Virus record (IMG/VR): IMGVR_UViG_3300009130_000049
Coordinates: 1-47,207 of that record
From: a virus
Direction: 5' to 3' (one strand)
DNA: 47,207 bases
The translations under genes and the position numbers were made by a program. Shown piece by piece: positions 39,903 through 47,207 of this stretch (position 1 is the first letter of the stretch; every line of letters begins with the position of its first letter). A model generated the notes under the pieces. It was not told where the DNA came from. It ran no database searches and saw only the letters and a program-made list of their open reading frames with translations.

Positions 39903-40463
39903 ATGACTAACAAACGAAACGGTTCATGGATCAATGCTGATGGTTTGATTATCGGTTACGGTTCTCGCGAAGTAGACCTCGGAGTAGGCAAGTCTAGCCG
40001 TGGCGGTAACTCAGAAGAGATTACCCTCACAATCGACTTGGCGGCACTTTCTGGTGTAGCAACTAACGCTAACGTCTTCGTACCGACTGGTGCTGAAGGT
40101 TATCGCCTTGCCAACATCCCTAAGATTCCGTCCAACTCTTTTATTGAGTCTGTTACGGTATCTCAGATTGAAACTGACGCAGCCAAACTGCCTACTTCTG
40201 GTACTAACGTATCTGTGGGCGGTGTGTCTGATACTGGTTTCAGTTCGGGTACGTTGTTCTTGAACCAGCAGGTTCGTGCAGACCATGACGCAGCCGGTGA
40301 GACGGTGGTATATACCGCTGCCGCAGCGGGTGAGGGTGGTTCTGCTGTAGGCGGTATCTCTCACGGTACGCATGATCTGTACCCTGTACCGGTTATTTCT
40401 GGTACTTACGATGGTGGTACACTCCGGGTTGTTATCCGTTACTCAACGGGTAAACTGGCCTAA
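39903..40463 (+). CDS. Probable head decoration protein
   Basis: 186 residues directly after the capsid gene, with similar highly biased codons and before a terminator-like hairpin. The sequence is beta-rich and Gly/Ser/Thr-rich with no cysteine and no helix of length, as in capsid-stabilising decoration proteins. The assignment comes from position, composition and apparent expression level rather than from a recognised motif. Confidence 0.6.
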   Translation: MTNKRNGSWINADGLIIGYGSREVDLGVGKSSRGGNSEEITLTIDLAALSGVATNANVFVPTGAEGYRLANIPKIPSNSFIESVTVSQIETDAAKLPTSGTNVSVGGVSDTGFSSGTLFLNQQVRADHDAAGETVVYTAAAAGEGGSAVGGISHGTHDLYPVPVISGTYDGGTLRVVIRYSTGKLA

Positions 40464-40466
40464 CAT

Positions 40467-40488
40467 TAGAGGGGCTTCGGCCCCTCTA
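40467..40488 (+). terminator. Hairpin terminator or attenuator after the capsid genes
   Basis: A 9-bp stem (TAGAGGGGC/GCCCCTCTA, with the C-G pair closing a TTCG loop) follows the decoration gene. The T-run is missing, so it is probably a partial terminator that lowers downstream expression, in the place where T7 has its Tphi terminator after gene 10. Confidence 0.65.
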
Positions 40489-40505
40489 TCTCTAAGGAAT
40501 AGTAT

Positions 40506-41426
40506 ATGTCTTCTTTAAACGATCTTACGTATAACGCTCTAGGCAATCTAGGCTACGGTGGAGCCTTGGCTGATCGACTGCGAGCTTTTGAAAGAGATAA
40601 TAATCTCAAAGGAAACGACTCGTGGAATCGTTTCCTCGCAGAAAGCGGTTACACGCAAGGGAGTTTGAACGATAAGAAATATTCTTTCTTTAGAGATGGA
40701 GGTGTCTTGTCCAGATGGGAAAGAGTTTTAGTAATAGGAGACTCTTGGGCTAACGATAATGGAGACTATCCTAAGTGGGTGACAGCAGCCCCGGTTATGT
40801 GTGAGGGAACGAGTAACTGGACAAACTGCGACAGGAATGAAGCGGTTGCTGGACGAAGAGTCGATGAGATGCGAACCAACCTCACAAGTATGTTGGCGGC
40901 ACATCCCACCATAGACTCTGTAATCATTAACGGGGGAACTAACGACTTCTCAGCGGGACGTACTGCTTTTAATGTATTCTTAGATATGCAAGCCATAATC
41001 CAAGAAGTACAAACTCAACCTAATATCCGAGACATGATAGTTATCAACTGCCCCCCAATAAAAGGGAACGCTGGATATACCGCCGCTAAACAAGCGGAAA
41101 TAGATACGTATAACTCTGATGGCACAGAGAATCTTGAGGCGTTAGGGGTGTGGATAGTTGATGTTTATGGTCTCGTAGAAGGCACAGGAGCAGAAGAAGA
41201 TACGATCCGCTTTGAGTATGGGCAGAGCTATCCCGCAGACCCTAGAACGGACTGGATACACATCAACCAAGACACGGCTCGTGATGTTTTAGCACCTCTT
41301 ATTGATGCTACGATACTACAAGCGAAAGCCGGAGCCCCTTGGAGGGGCCAACTGACTGCCTATGAAACAGCACTGGCCCTTAATGGTGTTGTTTTGATGG
41401 ATGAGAATGGAAATGATCTTATATAA
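40506..41426 (+). CDS. Virion-associated SGNH (GDSL) esterase
   Basis: 306 residues. Residues 1-60 look like a small virion-attachment domain (LNDLTYNALGNLGYGGALAD). The hydrolase has block I VLVIGDSW (S80), a block II Gly in AVAGRRVD, block III INGGTNDF (N146) and block V TDWIHIN (D249, H252). The Ser-Asp-His triad and Asn make a complete SGNH site. Phage enzymes of this type remove acetyl groups from capsule or O-antigen. Its place after the capsid genes suggests a head- or tail-bound enzyme. Confidence 0.8.
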   Translation: MSSLNDLTYNALGNLGYGGALADRLRAFERDNNLKGNDSWNRFLAESGYTQGSLNDKKYSFFRDGGVLSRWERVLVIGDSWANDNGDYPKWVTAAPVMCEGTSNWTNCDRNEAVAGRRVDEMRTNLTSMLAAHPTIDSVIINGGTNDFSAGRTAFNVFLDMQAIIQEVQTQPNIRDMIVINCPPIKGNAGYTAAKQAEIDTYNSDGTENLEALGVWIVDVYGLVEGTGAEEDTIRFEYGQSYPADPRTDWIHINQDTARDVLAPLIDATILQAKAGAPWRGQLTAYETALALNGVVLMDENGNDLI

Positions 41427-41437
41427 AGGAAACTAAA

Positions 41438-42853
41438 ATGCCGACAGAGAAGAATTTTATAGCGTTAGATGGTGACCCAGTACAGACCCCTAATGGTCTA
41501 CGCCAACCTACGCTACTAGTAAACAGCTATGACGATCAAGTAATACACCAAACTCCTACAGGTCTGATTTGGGGTGGGGTATTAGAAGTGACTCCCGGTC
41601 AGACTCAGATAGACACAGCACACGCAGGAGCAGGTCGTATTAATACCAGCTTAGGCGATCCTCAGTCGAGTTCGGGGTTTACGGATATTACGTGGGAAGA
41701 AGAGTCAAATATCCCTATCGCGAATATAGCTACTGAACCTTTGACTTGGTACAAACGGGATATGAGTGGGACGCTAATCGCTCAGAATGTACCCTTCACA
41801 GTAGAAGATTATAGAGACTACATTGTTATTGGGTCAGTTCTACATCCCCTCGGTACTATCACTAAGTTTGCTCCGGCTCCTTTTAGTGCGTTAGGCAGTG
41901 GCAATTTGAGCCAATTCCTTGCGGCTTCCGGGGGATTTAGTGTTACGGGAAACCAGTTCGGGCCCAGTGGCGCGAACCTACTACTTAGCAAAACAGAGGG
42001 AGAAGTGTTCCAGCTAGGCGCAAACTATGAGAATGACCCAGAACTACCTAGTTTAGTAGCTTCCCCAGCTCTAGCAGACCAACAGATATTTTATGTTTAC
42101 TCAAACGCGGCAGGAGATGATCTGGACGTAGTAGTTACCGCAGGAGTTGAACCAAGTTGGTGGGATGATGGTAGTGGTACTATACAAACCCAAGGGGGGA
42201 ACAAGAAAGCGACAGCACACTATATATATCATTTTCCTATTACTGGATCTTGGGCAATACGCTTAGGTAATATGACGTATAAAAACTTAGCTACTGCCGT
42301 GGAGATGGCAGAGGGCCAGCGACCATTCGTCAATGAGGATTTTAAGAACCAAGGATATCTCGCTTGTGTTCTAGTAACCACGGTGGACTGCTCCGACCTA
42401 ACCGATCCACGAGATGCTCAGTTTTTTAATGGGAGCAACATCTTAGGGTCCGGTTTAAATAACACTACGGTCGGGGTTTCAAAACCTTTGGAGTATGATA
42501 CTGAGATTTCTGGTTATGTTCCTTTAGATTCTATCGCACACATAGATGCTGCGGGGACGACACAAACTCTCGTAGAGTGTGAAGTCAAAGATCGTTTTAT
42601 TATGTACTTTGGGGGAACTAGCCATGAGGCAGGGACTACGATAGCTCGCTCTGCTGGGGTGACGATCAATGGCCTTGCCGAAGACTATACCTTTACTGGA
42701 CGAATACTGTATGGACAATGTTCTAGCACAAACGATTGGACACTGACGGAAGTTGGAGCAAATAGAACGACTATTGACGAAACAAAACTACTGGCGGGAC
42801 TTGCTGGTGGACAACTATATGTAATTGAGGCTTGTGTAGGAGGCACAGAATAA
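41438..42853 (+). CDS. Beta-rich virion structural protein
   Basis: 471 residues, rich in Gly, Thr, Asp and beta-type alternation, with no catalytic motif seen. It begins MPTEKNFIALDGDPVQTPNG, a start resembling phage fibre or baseplate-associated proteins. It lies between the esterase and the LamG-like gene and ends in a TAATG overlap. It might be a head fibre or an adaptor for the esterase; this is inference from context. Confidence 0.55.
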   Translation: MPTEKNFIALDGDPVQTPNGLRQPTLLVNSYDDQVIHQTPTGLIWGGVLEVTPGQTQIDTAHAGAGRINTSLGDPQSSSGFTDITWEEESNIPIANIATEPLTWYKRDMSGTLIAQNVPFTVEDYRDYIVIGSVLHPLGTITKFAPAPFSALGSGNLSQFLAASGGFSVTGNQFGPSGANLLLSKTEGEVFQLGANYENDPELPSLVASPALADQQIFYVYSNAAGDDLDVVVTAGVEPSWWDDGSGTIQTQGGNKKATAHYIYHFPITGSWAIRLGNMTYKNLATAVEMAEGQRPFVNEDFKNQGYLACVLVTTVDCSDLTDPRDAQFFNGSNILGSGLNNTTVGVSKPLEYDTEISGYVPLDSIAHIDAAGTTQTLVECEVKDRFIMYFGGTSHEAGTTIARSAGVTINGLAEDYTFTGRILYGQCSSTNDWTLTEVGANRTTIDETKLLAGLAGGQLYVIEACVGGTE

Positions 42854-43830
42854 TGCAAATTTTAGACAAACTAGGTATCAATACGCTGAGTATGCGTGGA
42901 GCAGGTACGGAATTTAACACTCTATCTCGTTTCTTTCAGAGCGTAGATGAGGCTACTTCATCTGTAGCCAACGGCGACTATGTACCCGTACCCGGCGTAA
43001 CTAACGCCGTGTTGGTACTAGGCGAAGGTATCATGGTATGGGACTTCGATATTGAGCACTTTGTTCTTATCTCTGAAGTAGCTACCGCAGGTATTCAGTC
43101 TCCTAAGTTCATCGAACTGGATGGAGCTAACGACTACGTCAACCTACCTACTCTCTCTGGTGGATCAGAAGATGCGCTAGACTTCACTACGGACTGGTCT
43201 TTGGGGATTACGTTCGTTGGTTTGCAGTCGGGCTCTGATGGTCTAAACGTGTGCCTGTTCCGCAACGGAGGTTGCAGCATCAACCTAAAGCGTGGCGGTA
43301 CTAACTGGGGTCTGTATGTGACTTCGGATGATAACTTATACGACGCAGCGACACGCGCACAGGCTAACACTTGGTACGCACCGGGTGACTTTTCTCGTGT
43401 GTTGTTTGCTTATAACGCTACGACTAGCCGTCTTAAGTATTACTTAGGCGATCCCGCACTAGGCACTTACGCTATGCGAGCGAATCTGTTTATTCCTGCA
43501 TCTATGGTATCCGGCCAGAGTCACGGTACTGCGTTAGAGATCGGTAATTCTTGGGATGGGCCGGGAGGCTCAACCTTTGATGGTACACACTGGGATGGTG
43601 GTATCAACAACCTGATCGTATCTAATACAGAACTGACCGGACCACAGGTGGATGAGTTTTTCCAGACAGGTGAAGACTTCACTACTCACGAATACTACAG
43701 CGACTTGACCAGCTATTGCCGATTGGGTGAGGATACATACCCGAATGTTGTAGACGACAAGGGCAATATCACGGGCGGTGTACTCGTTAACGGTACAGCA
43801 GAAGACTTCAAAGACGTACCTACGGTATAG
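42853..43830 (+). CDS. LamG-like (concanavalin A-like) virion protein
   Basis: 325 residues from the ATG at 42853, with AGGAGG ten bases upstream. Residues about 95-290 have the LamG pattern: FIELDGANDYVNLPTLSGG, a central GTNWGLYV, then WDGGINNLIVSNTELTGPQV before a final helix. These domains bind carbohydrates. Codons look strongly biased like the capsid gene, which suggests high copy number, for example a capsid-surface adhesin. No catalytic residues are expected for this fold. Confidence 0.65.
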   Translation: MQILDKLGINTLSMRGAGTEFNTLSRFFQSVDEATSSVANGDYVPVPGVTNAVLVLGEGIMVWDFDIEHFVLISEVATAGIQSPKFIELDGANDYVNLPTLSGGSEDALDFTTDWSLGITFVGLQSGSDGLNVCLFRNGGCSINLKRGGTNWGLYVTSDDNLYDAATRAQANTWYAPGDFSRVLFAYNATTSRLKYYLGDPALGTYAMRANLFIPASMVSGQSHGTALEIGNSWDGPGGSTFDGTHWDGGINNLIVSNTELTGPQVDEFFQTGEDFTTHEYYSDLTSYCRLGEDTYPNVVDDKGNITGGVLVNGTAEDFKDVPTV

Positions 43831-43834
43831 TCTC

Positions 43835-44653
43835 ATGGCTAAAACTGTACTAGAGATAACGCAGAACATCCTGAGTTCTTTGGATTCAGACGAGATAAAC
43901 TCTCTATCGGATACAATGGAGGGCCAACAAGTAGCAGGACAAGTGGCTATCGTATATGAGCAGATTGTAACGGAATACGACCTACCCGCTACAGGAATAC
44001 AGTTCCAGTTGTTTGACGCTGATGTTCCCCAAACTACTAGTATGAAATTGCCACCCAACGTACAGAGTGTTTCCGATCTTCGGTATGATGTGCGAGAAGA
44101 TGTAGACGGGCTACCCAACTACAAGAGCATCACATACCAAGACCCGGAGACCTTTGTATCTAAACAACTTAACCTAACGGAAGAAACTAACGCGGAAGAG
44201 ATTACCCTACCTTCGGGTACAGTAATCAAAGTCCGTAACGATAAGGGGCCGCAGTATTGGACTACGTTCGATCAGAAGACTATTTACTTTGATAGCTATG
44301 ATTCGAGCGTAGACTCCAGCCTCCAGCCCACTAAGACCTCTTGCTTAGGTACTCAATACAGCGAGTTGGTAATATCAGACAATACTATTATCGACCTGCC
44401 CAGAGAGCTTTACGTATTTTTGGAGTTCCAAGCCTTAGAGCTTTGCTTCGATCTGTATGGTGGTGGTGCTCCTAATAAGGTACGCAACATGGCCCGTAAA
44501 GCTAGGGTTCGCTGTCAACGCAACAGGGACAAACTACGATTGGCTAGTTCTACTGGTCCCAACTACGGACGTAACGGAGCGACCAAGCCCGGTCCTGTAG
44601 TGGACATAACTACCGAAGACTACGTGCCCCTACCCAACTATCTAAAATCATAA
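43835..44653 (+). CDS. Head-tail adaptor (T7 gp11-like)
   Basis: 272 residues from the ATG at 43835, which begins just after the previous stop; the same frame runs further upstream inside that gene. The N-terminal helices (EITQNILSSLDSDEINSLSD), beta-rich middle and LPRELYVFLEFQALELCFDL helix fit the gp11-type adaptor that sits between portal and nozzle. It is followed by a small gene and the nozzle gene, the T7 order. T7 gp11 is shorter (196 residues). Confidence 0.75.
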   Translation: MAKTVLEITQNILSSLDSDEINSLSDTMEGQQVAGQVAIVYEQIVTEYDLPATGIQFQLFDADVPQTTSMKLPPNVQSVSDLRYDVREDVDGLPNYKSITYQDPETFVSKQLNLTEETNAEEITLPSGTVIKVRNDKGPQYWTTFDQKTIYFDSYDSSVDSSLQPTKTSCLGTQYSELVISDNTIIDLPRELYVFLEFQALELCFDLYGGGAPNKVRNMARKARVRCQRNRDKLRLASSTGPNYGRNGATKPGPVVDITTEDYVPLPNYLKS

Positions 44654-44668
44654 TCAAGGAGTATATAC

Positions 44669-44977
44669 ATGACCGATGTATCTAAAGAACTGACCCGTTC
44701 ACTTGGGCTCGCTACTAACACAGACGCTAACGGCAAGACTTGGGGTATTCGATGCAACTCTCAAACTGCTCTGTACGAGATTACGCTACAGAAAGAAGAA
44801 GAGTTTGTAAAACCAAAGCAGTACCCCAAAGAGTCCAAACTCCACGGAGCCTTCACTAAAGCTATCCTCGCAGAGCGAGTAATCCAAGAGTGGTTAAAAA
44901 CTTCTTGGGATTATAACGATGCCCAAGTAATCAAAGCGACTCGAAAGAAAGCTAAACAAAAAGCCGAAAAGGAATAA
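44669..44977 (+). CDS. Small hypothetical protein in the tail module
   Basis: 102 residues behind AAGGAG. The N-terminal half looks beta-rich with a TWGIRCNS segment, and the C-terminal half is a basic helix ending in Lys-rich residues. It lies between adaptor and nozzle genes, so it may assist tail assembly. The family was not recognised. Confidence 0.6.
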   Translation: MTDVSKELTRSLGLATNTDANGKTWGIRCNSQTALYEITLQKEEEFVKPKQYPKESKLHGAFTKAILAERVIQEWLKTSWDYNDAQVIKATRKKAKQKAEKE

Positions 44978-44983
44978 TACCTA

Positions 44984-47207
44984 GTGTCTAAAGTCCCCGC
45001 AGATAAAACCTTCTTCAACTTTAGTGCTGGCCTCAACACAGAGGCTAACCCGCTAGCTTGGCCGGAAGGGGCATCCTTCGATGAGGAGAACTTCAAACTA
45101 TTAATTGATGGTTCTCGTAAACGTAGGAACCCCTTGAAGGTAGAAGTTGATGGCGAGGAGTATACCTTCTTGCGGGAGGTTGTATCGGGGAGAGACGCAG
45201 TATCGTCCTACACTTGGAGAGACGCGGGAGGCGATCCTGATAGAGCTATAATAGTTATTCAAGTAGGATTAACTCTACACTTCTTTGAGAATAACCCGAA
45301 GCTATCTACTAATAAGTTTGGCCCAGAGATCGAGTTAGCTAACTTTCTACCTGTTGATTCTCCGAGACAGTTGGCCGGTATACGTAAGAACGCAGTATCC
45401 TTTACCTCTGGTCGAGGTGAGTTGTTTGTATCGCACCCATACTTAGAGCCTTTTAAAATCGGTTTAGTTAAGAATCCAGATGATGATGAATCTGTTTTCG
45501 AGATTGAGAATATCGACATACGTGTACGAGAATTCAAAGATATCGAAGACGGTATAGACCTTCTGACCAAACCCAACTCTCTCAAAGAGTCTCATGCCTA
45601 TAACCTAATCAATAGAGGTTGGAAGTATGGTACTAATCAACGAGGTATGTTGGAGTACTACGCTGAGTTTGACAGGTATCCCTCTAAGAATATGGTGGTG
45701 TGGTATGGTGACGTTGTAGTAAACCCCGGCGATGGTGGGGGAGATCAGAACAACTCGTATACCGGAGGCAAATGGAAGGACTTAGGTAACGTAGTACGGG
45801 ACTGGAACCCAGAGAAGATAGAGGCGGAGTTCTTCGGAGACACTTCCGCACCTAAAGGCGCACTTATTATCAATCCCTTTGATACTTCGGTAGCTAAAAC
45901 TCAAGACGTTCAGATTGATGTAGTCGAGTTTGGGTACGAGGTGCGAGGAAACGCTAATGGGCCTACCCCCACTGATAATGTTATATGGATAGATATAGAC
46001 ACTACCATTCCCGGCAGTAAAGTCTTTAGTGTAGGGGAAAAGTTTACCATAATTGGAACAGAAGGTAAGTACAATACCCCAGATATAGACGATGGAGGTT
46101 TTCAGAAACTACTCAACTTCAGTAAAGAAGCGGCAGAGTGTATCGAAGTAAGTGCCGTAGATGGATCAGGTATACAAAGACTATACTACCAATGGAACTG
46201 GCCGGAGCTTTGGAAGTTTTCGGAGGAACCATTCCGTGAGAAACGGTTAGGGTATATTACCATAGAAGATTTCTATAACACAGAAAATGGTAGACAGTTT
46301 TACCGTAGACCTAGAGCTAATGAGTTCTTCGCGGGACGAATGTTCTATGCGGGTATACAGGACGACATTTGGGGAGACCAGATATTCTTTTCTAAGATAC
46401 TGAGAGACACCAAGGATGCCGGTAGGTGTTACCAGAATAACGATCCCACAGACCCAGAGCTAAACTACTTAGTATCTGACGATGGTGGTACTATACAGAT
46501 TCCACAAGTCGGTGATGTAAAAGCTCTAGCTTCTTGGTCAGACGCTTTGTTAGTATTCGCCACTCACGGAGTATGGGCGGTACGAGGAGACCGAGGTGGC
46601 TTTTCAGCGGACGGGTTTAGCGTAGCAAAACTATCAGATGTACCTTCGTACTCAGAGAATGGAGTTACGGTAACAGACGGAGGAGTAATGTTCACCTCCC
46701 CAAGAGGTTTGTACTTCATAACTCTTAACAAATACGGAGAGATGCAAGTTCAATCGGTAAGCGAGCGAACTATACAAACTCTATGGGACGACTTAGAAGA
46801 TTCCCAAAAGAGTAAGGCGCAGTTCTACTATGATGATTACAATAGAGAAGTACACCTCTTATACTCAGACTTTGATGTAGATAGACCTACCGAATATAAC
46901 GTAGACCTTATTTACGACATGGAGTTAGGCGCTTTCTTTAAGTATAGATTCCCACACACACAACAAACTTATGTTTTGGGTATCGCTATGCTGAACTCTG
47001 TGGATGGTTTGACTAGAGAAAACAAGACTAAGTACTTTATCATAGACGATTCCGGTCAGAAGCTATACGTAGCAGACTATAGCGACACAAGCGACTGGAA
47101 CGATTGGACAGGAGACGAGCTAGTTCCTTACCTCATAACGGGCTACGATAATCTAAACGACTTCTCTCGATATAGACAAGCTCCCGTAGTACATACCTTT
47201 ATGCGCT
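44984..47207 (+). CDS. Tail nozzle protein (T7 gp12-like), N-terminal part
   Basis: Begins at GTG 44984, six bases after the previous stop; no nearer ATG fits. The open frame runs to the window end and continues at base 119 of the start, giving an 842-residue protein. The N-terminal segment (FFNFSAGLNTEANPLAWPEG) matches the opening of gp12-type nozzle proteins, which begin with a short arm and an NxxxNPL-type turn. A beta-propeller-like body follows with repeated DGG/GDxW turns. Six copies would form the tail tube. Confidence 0.8.
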   Translation, partial: MSKVPADKTFFNFSAGLNTEANPLAWPEGASFDEENFKLLIDGSRKRRNPLKVEVDGEEYTFLREVVSGRDAVSSYTWRDAGGDPDRAIIVIQVGLTLHFFENNPKLSTNKFGPEIELANFLPVDSPRQLAGIRKNAVSFTSGRGELFVSHPYLEPFKIGLVKNPDDDESVFEIENIDIRVREFKDIEDGIDLLTKPNSLKESHAYNLINRGWKYGTNQRGMLEYYAEFDRYPSKNMVVWYGDVVVNPGDGGGDQNNSYTGGKWKDLGNVVRDWNPEKIEAEFFGDTSAPKGALIINPFDTSVAKTQDVQIDVVEFGYEVRGNANGPTPTDNVIWIDIDTTIPGSKVFSVGEKFTIIGTEGKYNTPDIDDGGFQKLLNFSKEAAECIEVSAVDGSGIQRLYYQWNWPELWKFSEEPFREKRLGYITIEDFYNTENGRQFYRRPRANEFFAGRMFYAGIQDDIWGDQIFFSKILRDTKDAGRCYQNNDPTDPELNYLVSDDGGTIQIPQVGDVKALASWSDALLVFATHGVWAVRGDRGGFSADGFSVAKLSDVPSYSENGVTVTDGGVMFTSPRGLYFITLNKYGEMQVQSVSERTIQTLWDDLEDSQKSKAQFYYDDYNREVHLLYSDFDVDRPTEYNVDLIYDMELGAFFKYRFPHTQQTYVLGIAMLNSVDGLTRENKTKYFIIDDSGQKLYVADYSDTSDWNDWTGDELVPYLITGYDNLNDFSRYRQAPVVHTFMR
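47089..47207. repeat. 119-bp direct repeat of the window ends (second copy)
   Basis: Identical to bases 1-119 and in the same frame of the nozzle gene. Confidence 0.9.

Noticed and set aside
1-47207. Temperate phage or mobile element
   Set aside because: No integrase, excisionase, repressor, transposase or attachment core was seen, and all modules are those of a lytic podovirus.

Overview
The window looks like the complete genome of a lytic, T7-like short-tailed phage (podovirus), assembled as a circle and cut open inside a tail gene. Bases 1-119 are repeated exactly at 47089-47207, so the unique length is about 47,088 bp, and the tail-nozzle gene that starts at 44984 finishes at 424. There is no integrase, no repressor and no single-subunit phage RNA polymerase. 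With a split primase and helicase, a family A DNA polymerase, endonuclease I and a B12-dependent ribonucleotide reductase, the layout recalls the marine SIO1/VpV262/cobavirus group (Zobellviridae). That placement comes from gene content, not from a database search. The host is not identified; the CGT/CTG-rich codons of the capsid genes suggest, weakly, a marine gammaproteobacterium.

The genome has two arms. The leftward arm (minus strand, 28896 down to 11348) starts at a sigma70-type promoter near 28934-28962. It first carries about fifteen very small genes (28.9-25.1 kb), two of them flanking a pair of long RNA hairpins. Next come a CobS-like AAA+ ATPase and a CobT-like VWA protein, then primase, a DnaB-like helicase with unusual Walker motifs, PolA, an OB-fold/SSB-like protein, a Cas4-like nuclease, endonuclease I, a DnaQ-like exonuclease, NrdJ and several zinc-ribbon miniproteins. 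The rightward arm (plus strand) starts after an 823-bp noncoding control region (28897-29719). It encodes small terminase, two receptor-binding proteins, large terminase, portal, scaffold, major capsid protein, a probable decoration protein, an SGNH esterase, two further virion proteins (one LamG-like), head-tail adaptor and tail nozzle. It continues across the circle join into four ejection proteins, the last ending in a GH24 muramidase, and then the lysis cassette (holin candidates, overlapping Rz/Rz1 spanins). The two arms meet at a bidirectional terminator at 11322-11339.

Working together: host RNA polymerase probably reads the leftward early/replication arm first. The replication proteins copy the genome and NrdJ supplies deoxynucleotides. 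The CobS/CobT-like pair may support the B12 supply for NrdJ or act as a MoxR/VWA-type chaperone. The rightward arm builds and packages the virion and lyses the cell. Genes are packed tightly with many ATGA or TAATG overlaps, so translational coupling is likely throughout. The points most worth a second look are the helicase lacking the Walker A lysine and Walker B aspartate, the CobS/CobT/NrdJ combination, an ejection protein that may contain an ART-like domain and a nested signal-anchor endolysin, the small-gene cluster with reused N-termini, and the repeat-rich control region.
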